Origin: Flavobacteriales bacterium UBA2669
Lineage (GTDB): Bacteria; Bacteroidota; Bacteroidia; Flavobacteriales_E; Vicingaceae
Assembly (NCBI GenBank): GCA_002359215.1
Contig: DEMN01000012.1
Span: forward strand, 248,001-312,000
Direction of reading: 5' to 3'
Length of the DNA: 64,000 nt
Shown here: one piece after another, positions 25,543-34,801 of the stretch
How positions within the stretch are numbered: the first letter of the stretch is position 1
Layout of the letters: every line of letters begins with the position of its first letter
Program-made: the position numbers and the translations under genes
Notes under the pieces: model-generated
What the model was told of the DNA's origin: nothing
Databases searched by the model: none
Seen by the model: only the letters and a program-made list of their open reading frames with translations

Positions 25543-27657
25543 CTATTTTAATTCAATTATTACATATTGATAAGGCTCATATTTGGAAATGTTTTCTGAG
25601 TCGTTTGCATAAGCAGGTCCTTGAACTAAACTGCCGGTTTTATTAAATATAATTTTTGATTTATCAACTCCTTTAGTAGTAAGTGCATTTAATAGAATTT
25701 TCTTCGTTTCGTTTAAACGAGCGATTGCTAATGCCTTATTAGAAGAGTAGGTAGAAACAGGAACTGTTGATGCACTTGCCTCTATATTGATGTAAATTTT
25801 ATCATTTGTTTTGAGTTGTTCTTTAGCTGCATTGATTAAGGTGGAAAATTCATTTTTATTGGTATTAATGCTAGTATTTTTGTAGGTAAACAACTCTTTA
25901 TAAGATTTTAAAACAGGTTTATTATTAATATCCTCGTTTGTATTATTAGTGTTATTTTCGTTGTTAGTAGTTGTGTCTTCATTATTTTGAGCTAAAGCAT
26001 CATCAACAACCAATAAAGTATCAGTAATATTAAGGTTTAATTCTTCAGAACTAACGGTTAAATATTGATACGTTTTTGTGTTAATTTGTTCTTGGTAAAG
26101 CTTTGTTTTGATATTAGATTTGTTAGCACCATCAGGGATGTTGAACGATACACTTTGCTTTTTATAAGCATCATTTTCTATCGTCAGTTTTGTTTCTCCG
26201 GCATTTTGTTGTGTAAGTGAATAGTTTCCATTTTCATCTATGTTTACAGCAATAGTTTCACCTGAGTTGGTTAATGATAAAGTACCTTTATTAATAGGAG
26301 AGTTGTTGTTATTGGTTAAGTTACCTTCAACAATAAACTCTTGCTCGTTTTTTTTAGGAGCATAACCGTAAATGTCCATTTCGCCAAAACCATGTTTACG
26401 AGAGGAAGCAAAAAAGCCTGCTGTTTCACTTTGCGGGATGAAGAAAATATCATCAGCGGGGGAGTTATAGGGAATACCTAAGTTTTTTGGTTCAGACCAT
26501 TCTCCATTAACTAATTCACATTTAAAAATATCAAAACCTCCCATACCTTTATGTCCGCGAGAAGAGAAATAAAGATTTTTTCCATCTTCAGATAGGTAAG
26601 GAGAATCTTCGTCATATCTAGTGTTTATTTTATCGCCTAAATTTATAACATTACTCCATTCTCCTTGATCGTTAAGGGTAGCTTTGTAAATATCTTTACC
26701 TCCAAGACCATCACTTCTTAATGCTACAAAGAATAATTGTTTATTGTCGGCAGAAATGCTAATGCTTGGTATATTATAGATACTTGAGTTAATAGATTTT
26801 TCTAATTTTTTAAGTTCTGTCCAATTATTATCTTTTAGGTTGGACTGCCAAATTTTATCTTCTTTATAAAGATATAAACGTTTTCCGTCAGAAGAATAGA
26901 TAATGCCTGCATTGTGTTTTTTAGAGTTATAATTTTCAGGTAAATGTTTTAAAAGTTCATTTTTATCGGTAATTATTTCCCAATTATTGTTGTTTAGCTT
27001 GGCAGCATAAATATTTTCGTAAGGTTTTGTATCAGGAGCAATTTTATTGTCATCGGTTTTTCTTCTTGAAGTAAAAATTAATACATTTTCATTAGGTTTG
27101 AAAATAGGAGCGTATTCACCATATTCGGAGTTTATAATATTTCCGAGGTTGGTAATTTCCATATCTTCATTAATATTGGTTAAAAAAAACTCGCCATTTT
27201 GGTTCCTTTCAATAAAATAATCGGTTTCTTTTATAAGATTTCTTCCGGCAGTAGATTTTTCATTAATAAAAGGTTTAAAGTTTTGAAAAGCTTTATATGA
27301 TTTATCATATTCATTATTATAATGGTAAGCTCTTGCCAAATAGTAATACAATTCAGGGATAGTGTCTTCAGTACTATTTTTTAAAGCATTTTCAAAATAA
27401 GAAATAGACTTGGTTCTTTGTTGAAGAGGAAAAAAGTAAGCAATTCCAGCTTCAAAATTATAGACATCATTAGTTGGGTTTATAGTAAGTAGTTTTTCAT
27501 ACTTTGCTTGAGCTAATTCAAACTTTTCGTCATCTAGGTACTTTCTAGCTTGTTTTAAAGTTCTTTTCTCAGATTGAGCAAAACTATTTATACCAATAAA
27601 AAATAATAAAGTAAAAACAAAAGTGATATGAGGGGAAATAGGTCTATTATTTTTCAT
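25543..27657 (-). CDS. TPR/PD40 exported protein with degenerate OmpA-like C-terminus
   Basis: A 704-residue exported paralog: signal peptide (1-27), TPR-like helices (30-150), PD40 region (about 165-430: SADNKQLFFVALRSDGLGGKDIY, GKNLYFSSRGHKGMGGFDIF), a carboxypeptidase-regulatory-like domain (440-520), an Asn/Thr-rich linker (about 555-590) and a C-terminal domain (595-704). That last domain has the shape of an OmpA domain (strand IYINIEASAS, then an SNKALAIARLNETKKILLNAL helix) but lacks the aspartate of the canonical HTD motif. It is closely matched by the end of the next paralog. Gaps of 13 and 40 nt suggest an operon. Likely an envelope scaffold or secretion accessory; function not shown. 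Confidence 0.85.
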   Translation of the reverse strand: MKNNRPISPHITFVFTLLFFIGINSFAQSEKRTLKQARKYLDDEKFELAQAKYEKLLTINPTNDVYNFEAGIAYFFPLQQRTKSISYFENALKNSTEDTIPELYYYLARAYHYNNEYDKSYKAFQNFKPFINEKSTAGRNLIKETDYFIERNQNGEFFLTNINEDMEITNLGNIINSEYGEYAPIFKPNENVLIFTSRRKTDDNKIAPDTKPYENIYAAKLNNNNWEIITDKNELLKHLPENYNSKKHNAGIIYSSDGKRLYLYKEDKIWQSNLKDNNWTELKKLEKSINSSIYNIPSISISADNKQLFFVALRSDGLGGKDIYKATLNDQGEWSNVINLGDKINTRYDEDSPYLSEDGKNLYFSSRGHKGMGGFDIFKCELVNGEWSEPKNLGIPYNSPADDIFFIPQSETAGFFASSRKHGFGEMDIYGYAPKKNEQEFIVEGNLTNNNNSPINKGTLSLTNSGETIAVNIDENGNYSLTQQNAGETKLTIENDAYKKQSVSFNIPDGANKSNIKTKLYQEQINTKTYQYLTVSSEELNLNITDTLLVVDDALAQNNEDTTTNNENNTNNTNEDINNKPVLKSYKELFTYKNTSINTNKNEFSTLINAAKEQLKTNDKIYINIEASASTVPVSTYSSNKALAIARLNETKKILLNALTTKGVDKSKIIFNKTGSLVQGPAYANDSENISKYEPYQYVIIELK

Positions 27658-27670
27658 TATAAATTAATGG

Positions 27671-29935
27671 TTATTTAATTTTTATAATTACAAACTGATA
27701 TTGCTCATACATTTTTTTGTTAGCAAAATCTCCATTATAATTAGGACCTTGTACACCTGTGGTTAAATTATTGATAAGAATATTCTCTCTAGCAACACCT
27801 TTGCTTACCAATGAATTAACAACAACCTCCTGAGCAGCTATAGCTCTTTTGTATGCTAATTTTGCATTGGAGCCATGAGTTTTTGTAGGTACTTTAGAAG
27901 CACTTGATTCAACATCAATAGTTACTTTTCCATTAGATTTTGCGTGAGCTACAGCTTTGTTAATCATCTCTACGTATTTTGCATTAGCAGTATTTACTTT
28001 AGAAACATTGTAGTTGAAAAATTCTTGATAATGAGCAACAGCATCTTTAACTTCCGTTGGAGTAGGAGTAAAATCGTTGTTATTACCTTGTTTTTTCAAC
28101 TCAGCAATTTGATTTTTTAAAGCATTCACTTCATTTTGAAGGTTTTTAACTTTTTCACTGTCATTACCTGTAGTGTTAGTTGTAGCAGGTTTTTTAGCCA
28201 GTTCATTTTCTAAGTCTTTAATTTGTTTCTTTAAGTTTTTGATTTCATTTTTTAAGGCAACAACATCCTCTTTGTTGTCTGCTTTTGTATCAGTTTTAGT
28301 GTCTGTTTTAGTATCTGTATTTTGTACATCACCAAAAATCACATCTTTTAAATCAATACCTCTGTTAATTTCGTTGTAAGCAGAAACCGGTGGAATATAA
28401 ATATCTTCTTCCATAGTGTAGCTTTCGGCAGCATATTCAATGTGGTAATCGCCTCCCGGATTTAGGATAATACTGAATTTACCATCTTTTTTTCTAGGCA
28501 CATACCTTCCAATTAGATTTCCTGTTTCATTATCAGTAACGGTAATCATAGCACTTTCAGGAGTTTCATCAAAACCTGCTACTTTTAAAAAACCTGTTAA
28601 TAAGGTAAGAGGTTTTTCTTGAGCATCAACGAGTGTGATTACATAAATATCTTTTTCGCCAAAACCATCTTGTTTAAATGAGGAGTAGTAAGCTCTTTTT
28701 CCATCTGTAGAAGTAACAAAAAAAACATCATCATCAGTAGAGTTAATAGGATATCCCATATTTATTGGAGTTCCCCAGTTTCCTGTTTCATCTAATTCAG
28801 AATAAAAAATATCAAAACCACCTATACTGCTGTGTCCTTTAGAAGAAAAGTAAATTGTTTTTCCATCAGGATGTAAGAAAATACCATCTTCATCATAAGG
28901 AGTATTTAAGGTATTTCCTGCATTTTGGGCTAATCCCCAATCACCGGTAGGTAATTTTTTACAGAAATAAATATCTTGACCACCTAACCCTCCTTTTTTT
29001 CTATCACTAATAAAGTATAATGTATTTCCATCTGGAGTAATATGGGCATGAGATTCTTTGTATTCTGTATTGATATCAGACCCTAGTTTTACTAATTCTC
29101 CCCATTGATCATTTTCGTTTTTGGTTGTAGTATAAATATTTCCATCTCCGTTATCATCACGATAAACGAAAAGTGTTTGTCCATCGGCAGAAATGTTTAT
29201 AGTAGCTAAATGCCCGTCAGTATTAATAGTTAGTAATTCAGGAGTGGTCCAGACACCATCATAATTATGAGAAACATAAATGTCTTCAAAATGTTTTCCA
29301 TCAAAATCATCAGTTATGTAATAGTTGGAGCTATCAGGTCTTAACCTTCTGGAAGTGAAATAAATACTCGATTCATCAATAGAAACTACAGGGCTGTAAT
29401 CTGCATATTCTGAATTAATTTCAGAACCAATATTTTTAAGAAGAATATTTATCGGATTAGCAACAGCTTCTTTAGCAAATTGAGCTTGAGTTAAATAACG
29501 ATCTATTTCGTTGAATAAATAATGCTTTTTAGTGATTTTACCTTTAAAAGTATTGTAGTTCATTATTGCTGCATCAAACTCATAGTTTAAATGGTAAGCT
29601 CTACCAACATAAAATAAGGCTTCTATAGGAGCTCTTTTTTCTGAATGGGAAAATGGATCGTAATTAGATGTAGTATTTTGTGATGCTTTAATTAGATAGT
29701 CTAATGCTTTTGCTTTTTCGTTTGCTGAATTCATATAACAAATACCAATTTTATAATTGATATTAAAATTATCCGGCTCTTCAATACTTAGTTTCAACCA
29801 AATAGGAAGAGCAACATTGTAAGAGCTTTCTTCCATAAGAGTATTGGCTTCCAGAAATTTTTGTCTGAAATTATCTTGAGAAAAACTTAAAGTTGTAATA
29901 CTAATTAATATAGATAATAAAGCTATTTTTTTCAT
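27671..29935 (-). CDS. TPR/PD40 exported protein with coiled coil and degenerate OmpA-like C-terminus
   Basis: A 754-residue exported paralog and the first gene of the cluster: signal peptide (ending LSFSQ), TPR-like helices (20-160), PD40 region (175-450: ISADGQTLFVYRDDNGDGNIYT, HPDGKTIYFSSKGHSSIGGFDIF), a carboxypeptidase-regulatory-like domain (455-530), a coiled coil with Asp/Lys/Thr repeats (about 545-625) and a C-terminal domain (about 640-754). The latter reads IDVESSASKVPTKTHGSN then LAYKRAIAAQEVV, an OmpA-like layout with altered binding residues. An ATG two codons upstream (29941) is also possible; I chose 29935 because MKKIALLS gives a standard signal peptide. Confidence 0.86.
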   Translation of the reverse strand: MKKIALLSILISITTLSFSQDNFRQKFLEANTLMEESSYNVALPIWLKLSIEEPDNFNINYKIGICYMNSANEKAKALDYLIKASQNTTSNYDPFSHSEKRAPIEALFYVGRAYHLNYEFDAAIMNYNTFKGKITKKHYLFNEIDRYLTQAQFAKEAVANPINILLKNIGSEINSEYADYSPVVSIDESSIYFTSRRLRPDSSNYYITDDFDGKHFEDIYVSHNYDGVWTTPELLTINTDGHLATINISADGQTLFVYRDDNGDGNIYTTTKNENDQWGELVKLGSDINTEYKESHAHITPDGNTLYFISDRKKGGLGGQDIYFCKKLPTGDWGLAQNAGNTLNTPYDEDGIFLHPDGKTIYFSSKGHSSIGGFDIFYSELDETGNWGTPINMGYPINSTDDDVFFVTSTDGKRAYYSSFKQDGFGEKDIYVITLVDAQEKPLTLLTGFLKVAGFDETPESAMITVTDNETGNLIGRYVPRKKDGKFSIILNPGGDYHIEYAAESYTMEEDIYIPPVSAYNEINRGIDLKDVIFGDVQNTDTKTDTKTDTKADNKEDVVALKNEIKNLKKQIKDLENELAKKPATTNTTGNDSEKVKNLQNEVNALKNQIAELKKQGNNNDFTPTPTEVKDAVAHYQEFFNYNVSKVNTANAKYVEMINKAVAHAKSNGKVTIDVESSASKVPTKTHGSNAKLAYKRAIAAQEVVVNSLVSKGVARENILINNLTTGVQGPNYNGDFANKKMYEQYQFVIIKIK

Positions 29936-30132
29936 GTGCATAGTATATCTTTATAAAACGTTGTATGTATATTTTTTGACAAATTTTACGTTTACAAATG
30001 CTAAATTTTGTCTGATTTTTTAAAAACTTTATTACTTTAAATCAAAAAATAGCATTTGATAAGATGCAAATATATTTCATTTGTTTTAACATACAAAATA
30101 TATAATCGTTTAAATTATTGATAGTAACAGAA

Positions 30133-31479
30133 TTAATATAAACTTTTGTTAACGTCAAATTGTTCTAAATAATCGGCAACACGTCTTACAAATCTACCAC
30201 CTAAAGCACCATCAACCACTCTATGGTCGTATGCATGAGATAAAAACATTTTGTGTCTTATGGCAATTGCATCTCCATTAGGAGTTTCAATAACAGCTGG
30301 TTTTTTTTGTATTGCTCCAACGGCCATAATAGCTACTTGTGGTTGGTTAATAATAGGTGTACCCATTACATTTCCAAAAGAACCTACATTGGTTAACGTG
30401 TATGTCCCACCTGAAATTTCATCTGGTTTAAGTTGGTTGTTTCTAGCTCTATTAGCTAAATCATTTACAGCTTTTGTTAACCCTACTAAGTTATACCTGT
30501 CTGCATCTTTAATAACAGGAACAATTAAGTTACCTGAAGGAAGTGCTGCTGCCATTCCAATATTAATGTGTTTTCTTTTAATGATATTTTCACCATCAAC
30601 ACTAATATTAATATCTGGAAAATCTTTTATAGCTTTTACAATGGCTTCGATAAAAATAGGAGTGAAAGTAATTTTTTCATTCTCTTTTTTCTCAAATTCA
30701 CTCTTTACTTTATTTCTCCACATTACAATATTGGTAACATCTGCTTCAACATAAGAAGTAACGTGAGGAGAAGTATGTTTAGACTCAACCATGTGGTGAG
30801 CAATAATTTTTCTCATCCTGTCCATTTCTACAATCTCATCGCCTTCCATTAGCATTACAGGTTTTTTAGTAGGTGAAGGAGTAGATGTTGTAGAAAGAGT
30901 TTGTTTTGGTGTTTCAACACCGTTTGTTGCTTTTGTAGGTTCAGCTTTAACAGCTGCAGCAGTTTGTTGTCCTCTGTTAGGAATATAATTTAAAATATCG
31001 GTTTTAGTAACTCTACCGCCATTGCCTGTTCCTTCAATTTGTTCTAATTCATTAAGAGCAATTCCTTCGGTTTCGGCAATACTTCTAACTAATGGAGAGT
31101 AAAATCTTCCAGAATCAGAAGTTTTTCCAATTTTTTCCGATGTAGAACTTACAGGTATAGAAGCTACCGGAGCTGCAACTACTGGTTCAGTTGTTTTTGT
31201 TTCGGGTGTTGCCGCAGGAGTCGGAGCAGCAGCTTCTCCTTCGCTGCCAATAATGGCTATTGCCTGACCAACCTGAACTACATCGCCTTCATTAAAAAGT
31301 TTTTTTATCAATACACCTTCTGTAGTTGAAGGAACTTCTGAATCTACTTTATCTGTTGCAATTTCAACAATCGCCTCATCCAATTCTATGGTGTCACCTT
31401 CTTCTTTTAACCAATTTGTAATGGTTGCTTCTGCAACACTTTCGCCCATTTTAGGCATAATCAATTCAACTTGAGCCAT
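30133..31479 (-). CDS. 2-oxoacid dehydrogenase complex E2 (dihydrolipoamide acyltransferase)
   Basis: A 448-residue E2 component that transfers acyl groups from a lipoyl arm to CoA. Lipoyl domain at residues 2-76 with the lipoylated lysine in EIATDKVDSEV; an Ala/Pro/Thr-rich linker; an E3-binding domain (about 120-160, YSPLVRSIAETEGI ... GGRVTKTDIL); a second linker; and the catalytic domain (about 215-445) with DHRVVDGALGG holding the active-site His and Asp. I place the start at MAQVELIMP (ATG at 31477-31479). A longer frame to 31512 would run through the -7 box at 31510-31517. E1 and E3 are not adjacent, so I cannot say whether it is branched-chain, 2-oxoglutarate or pyruvate specific; the sequence looks most like the branched-chain group. 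Confidence 0.92.
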   Translation of the reverse strand: MAQVELIMPKMGESVAEATITNWLKEEGDTIELDEAIVEIATDKVDSEVPSTTEGVLIKKLFNEGDVVQVGQAIAIIGSEGEAAAPTPAATPETKTTEPVVAAPVASIPVSSTSEKIGKTSDSGRFYSPLVRSIAETEGIALNELEQIEGTGNGGRVTKTDILNYIPNRGQQTAAAVKAEPTKATNGVETPKQTLSTTSTPSPTKKPVMLMEGDEIVEMDRMRKIIAHHMVESKHTSPHVTSYVEADVTNIVMWRNKVKSEFEKKENEKITFTPIFIEAIVKAIKDFPDINISVDGENIIKRKHINIGMAAALPSGNLIVPVIKDADRYNLVGLTKAVNDLANRARNNQLKPDEISGGTYTLTNVGSFGNVMGTPIINQPQVAIMAVGAIQKKPAVIETPNGDAIAIRHKMFLSHAYDHRVVDGALGGRFVRRVADYLEQFDVNKSLY

Positions 31480-31509
31480 TTTTATTAACTGTTTAAATTT
31501 AATGAAGTA

Positions 31510-31517
31510 CAAATGTA
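31510..31517 (-). promoter_or_regulatory. Putative -7 promoter box (TACATTTG) for the E2 gene
   Basis: Exact TAnnTTTG match on the minus strand, 30 nt upstream of the chosen ATG at 31479. Its position inside the longest open frame supports the shorter start. No -33 TTG is evident. Confidence 0.45.
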
Positions 31518-31597
31518 GCGTAAAATTTCTATTTTTTTAAGCTAAATTTTAAGTATTTTGGCTCTAAACTTTTGCACATTTTGTTAGTTTCAGTAGT

Positions 31598-32200
31598 ATG
31601 AAAATTTTAATTTTTTCAATAATTTATTTATTTACTTCATTTTCAGTTGCTCAAAATGATAAAATAAGTACTAAGGAAGTGAGTTGTCCTGAAAAGTGGT
31701 GGGCAGTTAAACATCCTTTTGCATTAAAAAAAGCAAAAAAAGTAACTATAGAAACTAAAAAAATAGTGAATCAATTAAAAAAAGACACTATTTTGAAAGG
31801 CAATGGGAATGGAGGTCAAATTGATGCGTTTAGACATGCTTATTGGATGGCACGTTTAACACAAGAAATAGGACACAGAAGGGCTAAAAGATTAGGAAAG
31901 GCTCACGAAAAAGGTAATTATAAAGCATTTAAAAAAGGCAAGTATGAAGATGGAGCTATCCCTGATAAAATTAGTTCTGATATGGATTTTTTTAATAATG
32001 AAGTAGGAATAGAAATTGGAAAAAACACCCCGGTAGAAACAACTAAAGAAGCTGTGATAAATGCTGTTTTAAATGGAGAATGTAAGGTTATAAAAATGAA
32101 CAAACAAGGCAATTTTTTAACTTGTGAGGGAGAAATTATTCCAAAAGAAACGTTAATTGGAAAATGGGAAAATAACAAATGTTTGGTTAGTTCAGATTAG
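31598..32200 (+). CDS. Exported DUF6973-like protein
   Basis: A 200-residue exported protein with signal peptide (1-18, ending SVAQ). The core NGGQIDAFRHAYWMARLTQEIG near residues 70-90, followed by AKRLGKAHEKGN and a DFFNNEVGIEIG segment, resembles the DUF6973 family found in Bacteroidota. The conserved His, Arg, Glu and Asp residues hint at a metal- or phosphate-binding helical fold, but the activity is unknown. It is divergent from the E2 gene and overlaps the convergent GNAT gene by 4 nt. The mature protein is lysine-rich. Confidence 0.7.
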   Translation: MKILIFSIIYLFTSFSVAQNDKISTKEVSCPEKWWAVKHPFALKKAKKVTIETKKIVNQLKKDTILKGNGNGGQIDAFRHAYWMARLTQEIGHRRAKRLGKAHEKGNYKAFKKGKYEDGAIPDKISSDMDFFNNEVGIEIGKNTPVETTKEAVINAVLNGECKVIKMNKQGNFLTCEGEIIPKETLIGKWENNKCLVSSD

Positions 32201-32745
32201 GAAGGTTTATTGGAATTGAAGTAATAATTTTTTAGTAATGCAAAAATTACATCATCCACCCATTTGCCATTAATATATAAACTTTCTATAAAGTGGGCTT
32301 CTTTTCTAAAACCAATTCTTTTAACAAGTTCTATAGAGTTTATATTTTCAGGGTCAATAGATGTAATGATTCGATGTTTTTCTAATTCATTAAACAAATA
32401 TTCAATTACTTTTTTTAGAGATTCTGTTGCATAACCTTTATGCTGAAATTTTTTATGTAAGGTGCATCCAATTTCAACTTGTTTATTTTCTTTACCGAAG
32501 AAATGAATACCTATATCACCAATTATTTTCAGAGTTTCTTTTTCTTGAATAACCAGTTGAAACCAAGTTTCGGGTAAGTTAATTTGTTTTGCTGTTTTAT
32601 TAATAAAAATTACTACATCATCAATAGTTTTTGGTATCCAACCCTGATATTTATTTGTTTCAGCATCAGAACGGTATTCAAAAACTGCATTCTTATCTTC
32701 AATAGAAATGGGCTTGATGATGAGTCTACTTGTTTCTATTAGCAT
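32197..32745 (-). CDS. GNAT family N-acetyltransferase (RimJ/RimL type)
   Basis: A 182-residue cytoplasmic acetyltransferase using acetyl-CoA. The N-terminal ETSRLIIKPISIEDKNAVFEYRSD is typical of the RimJ/RimL-like group. The acetyl-CoA binding region is KKFQHKGYATESLKKVIEYLF near residues 97-117 (Q/RxxGxA form, here QHKGYA), followed by the NINSIELVKRIGFRKEA segment. The length is normal. It lies 38 nt downstream of the Crp/Fnr gene on the same strand and could be the last gene of that operon. Substrate unknown (protein N-terminus or small molecule). Confidence 0.9.
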   Translation of the reverse strand: MLIETSRLIIKPISIEDKNAVFEYRSDAETNKYQGWIPKTIDDVVIFINKTAKQINLPETWFQLVIQEKETLKIIGDIGIHFFGKENKQVEIGCTLHKKFQHKGYATESLKKVIEYLFNELEKHRIITSIDPENINSIELVKRIGFRKEAHFIESLYINGKWVDDVIFALLKNYYFNSNKPS

Positions 32746-32783
32746 GGGTTGTGTTTCTTTAAGGGTTTTTAAAGAATTTAGTT

Positions 32784-33404
32784 TTACAACAAAGTAATCT
32801 TATTTCTTCCTAACTCAACCACACCTTCAGTTTCTAGTTGTTTTAGTAACCTAGAAATTACAACTCGAGCTGTACCTAATTCGTTTGCCATCTGTTCGTG
32901 AGTAATAGAAATAATATTGCTTTTTGATAAGGCAGCTTTATTTTCGAGGTAGTTCAACAAGCGTTCGTCCATTTTTTTAAATGCAATTTCATTTACCACA
33001 TCCAACAGTTCTTCAAATCGTTTGTGATAAAGTCTAAACATGTAATCTAACCATTCCGGATATTCCCTCATTAATTCGCTCAACTTTTCAGTTGGAATAA
33101 AAAGTACCTCGGTATTTTCTTCTGCAATAGCCTTAATTTTGCTAGTATCTTGGTGTAAACCACCTAAAAATGACATGATACAACTTTCTCCAGATTTAAT
33201 GTAATACAACAAAATTTCTCTACCATCATCATCTGTTCGCATTACTTTTATACTTCCAGTAATTACAATGGGAATAGACTTTATATAACTATGGTCGTTT
33301 ATAATAACTTCCCCTTCCTTAAAAATTTTTGAAAAGCCAATTTCAGAAAGCTTCTCATACATTTTAGAGGTAGTTTTCATTGATATGTTGTTAGATAATT
33401 CCAT
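32784..33404 (-). CDS. Crp/Fnr family transcriptional regulator
   Basis: A 206-residue regulator. Residues about 20-130 form a cyclic-nucleotide-binding-type beta roll (EGEVIINDHSYIKSIPIVITGSIKV, then YIKSGESCIMSFLGGL). A dimerisation helix follows, and a winged helix-turn-helix lies at about 160-206 (ITHEQMANELGTARVVISRLLKQLE). No FNR-type iron-sulfur cysteine cluster is visible: only one cysteine is present, so it is not an oxygen sensor of that kind. It follows the DUF4159 gene by 7 nt and therefore belongs to the SPFH - rsmE - DUF4159 run. Effector and regulon are unknown. Confidence 0.92.
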   Translation of the reverse strand: MELSNNISMKTTSKMYEKLSEIGFSKIFKEGEVIINDHSYIKSIPIVITGSIKVMRTDDDGREILLYYIKSGESCIMSFLGGLHQDTSKIKAIAEENTEVLFIPTEKLSELMREYPEWLDYMFRLYHKRFEELLDVVNEIAFKKMDERLLNYLENKAALSKSNIISITHEQMANELGTARVVISRLLKQLETEGVVELGRNKITLL

Positions 33405-33411
33405 AGAATTT

Positions 33412-34080
33412 CTATTGTGTTAGTGCATATTGAATAATGTTAGCACCCATTTGCAGTGCTTTTAATCTGTTTTCCTCTGAATTGTTATGGATAACAGCAT
33501 CTTCCCAACCATCACCTAAATCGCATTCAACATCATAAAAGCAAACTAATCTACCTTCGTAAATTAATCCAAGACCTTTTGTAGGCTTGTTGTCATGCTC
33601 GTGAATTTTTGGAAGCCCATTAGTAAATTTATATTTTTGATGGTAAATAGGATGGTTATAAGGTAATTCTACTAATTCCAATTCTGGAAAAACCTTTTTT
33701 AATTGAGATCGGATAAATTGATCTAAGCCATAATTGTCTGAGATATGTAAAAATCCACCACCAATAAGATAGTTTCTAATGTTTTGAGCTTCATCATTAG
33801 AAAAAATAATATTTCCATGTCCGGTAAGGTGTACAAAAGGGTAGTTGAAAATTTCTTTACTACCTACTTCAACAATGGCTTGCTCAGGATTGATGTTGGT
33901 TTTTAAATTTTTGTTGCAAAATTTTACCAAATTTGGTAGTGAGGTTTCTAAATTAGCGTACCAATCGCCACCACCATTGTATTTTGCCAATGCAATTTGG
34001 TAGGAGTAAGGTTGGGCTTTTCCAGAAAAAGAAAAAATAGCTGCAAATACAAATAGGATATAAAAACGCATTTTATTCAT
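33412..34080 (-). CDS. Exported DUF4159 domain protein
   Basis: A 222-residue exported protein. Signal peptide 1-22 (ending SGKAQ), then a DUF4159 domain with a flavodoxin-like or amidotransferase-like fold: LAKYNGGGDWYANLETSLPNL near residue 32, FPFVHLTGHGNI-like segment (YPFVHLTGHGNI) near 75, GGGFLHISDNYG near 107, and a C-terminal GLGLIYEGRLVCFYDVECDLGDGWED segment. Members often accompany gliding or MoxR/VWA genes; the function is not established. It overlaps the rsmE gene by 8 nt and precedes the Crp/Fnr gene by 7 nt, so the three are almost surely cotranscribed. Confidence 0.85.
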   Translation of the reverse strand: MNKMRFYILFVFAAIFSFSGKAQPYSYQIALAKYNGGGDWYANLETSLPNLVKFCNKNLKTNINPEQAIVEVGSKEIFNYPFVHLTGHGNIIFSNDEAQNIRNYLIGGGFLHISDNYGLDQFIRSQLKKVFPELELVELPYNHPIYHQKYKFTNGLPKIHEHDNKPTKGLGLIYEGRLVCFYDVECDLGDGWEDAVIHNNSEENRLKALQMGANIIQYALTQ

Positions 34081-34777
34081 TCAGTAATTTTATTGTGGTA
34101 CAAGCATAAACTCCTGCAGTTTCTGTTCGGAGTCTGTTTTTACCCAAACTTATAGGGATAAAATTATGTTTTTTTATGGCAATTTCAACTTCTTCTAAAC
34201 TAAAATCTCCTTCCGGACCAACTAAAACGACAACATCTTTACCCAAGGTATAAAGTTCCTTTAGGTGTTGCTGATTTTCTTCATAACAATGAGCTACAAA
34301 TTTTTGTTCAGCATTACATTGATTCAGAAAATCTTTTAGTTTAACTGCTTCATTAATCTGAGGTAAAAAAGCTCTTCCCGATTGTTTCATGGCGGCAATT
34401 GCGGTTTTTAGCAAACGCTCTTGTTTTACTACTTTTCGCTCGGAATTAGAGCAGATAATTGGCGTAATTTCATTGATGCCAATTTCCGTGGTCTTTTCAA
34501 TGAACCACTCTAGTCTGTCGTTGTTTTTGGTGGGAGCAATTGCAATATGAATATTGGGTTGTTCCTTTTCTTTTTTTGTATAATGAATAACATTAACAGT
34601 ACATTGTTTGCCAACGGAAGTAAGCTCACATTGAAAAATCAAGCCTTTACCATTAAGTAGCATTATTTCGTTGCCAACAGCTAACCGTAATACACGCGAA
34701 ATATGCTTTGATTCAGTTTCTTCTAACGTAAAAGAAACTTGCTGCTCATCAATATCAGGACAGTAGAAGTAGTTCAA
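34073..34777 (-). CDS. rsmE: 16S rRNA (uracil-1498-N3)-methyltransferase RsmE
   Basis: A 234-residue SPOUT methyltransferase that methylates U1498 of 16S rRNA. The N-terminal PUA-like part begins NYFYCPDID and contains ESKHISRVLRLAVGNEI. The C-terminal knot has the signatures ERKVVKQERLLKTAIAAMKQSGR, VVLVGPEGDFSLEEVE and ISLGKNRLRTETAGVYA. The start is TTG (34775-34777): the upstream frame hits TAA four codons before it, and the N-terminal phrase matches the usual RsmE beginning. It lies 24 nt downstream of the SPFH gene and overlaps the DUF4159 gene. Confidence 0.94.
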   Translation of the reverse strand: MNYFYCPDIDEQQVSFTLEETESKHISRVLRLAVGNEIMLLNGKGLIFQCELTSVGKQCTVNVIHYTKKEKEQPNIHIAIAPTKNNDRLEWFIEKTTEIGINEITPIICSNSERKVVKQERLLKTAIAAMKQSGRAFLPQINEAVKLKDFLNQCNAEQKFVAHCYEENQQHLKELYTLGKDVVVLVGPEGDFSLEEVEIAIKKHNFIPISLGKNRLRTETAGVYACTTIKLLNE

Positions 34778-34801
34778 GGTTCGTGATGTTTAAACTCGAA
34801 A

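Noticed and set aside
30251..30852. Two overlapping plus-strand frames opposite the E2 gene
   Set aside because: Antisense shadows of a full-length E2 with all catalytic motifs.
31480..31512. Longer E2 start with MYFIKFKQLIK extension
   Set aside because: It is not typical of lipoyl domains and would be encoded across a -7 box.
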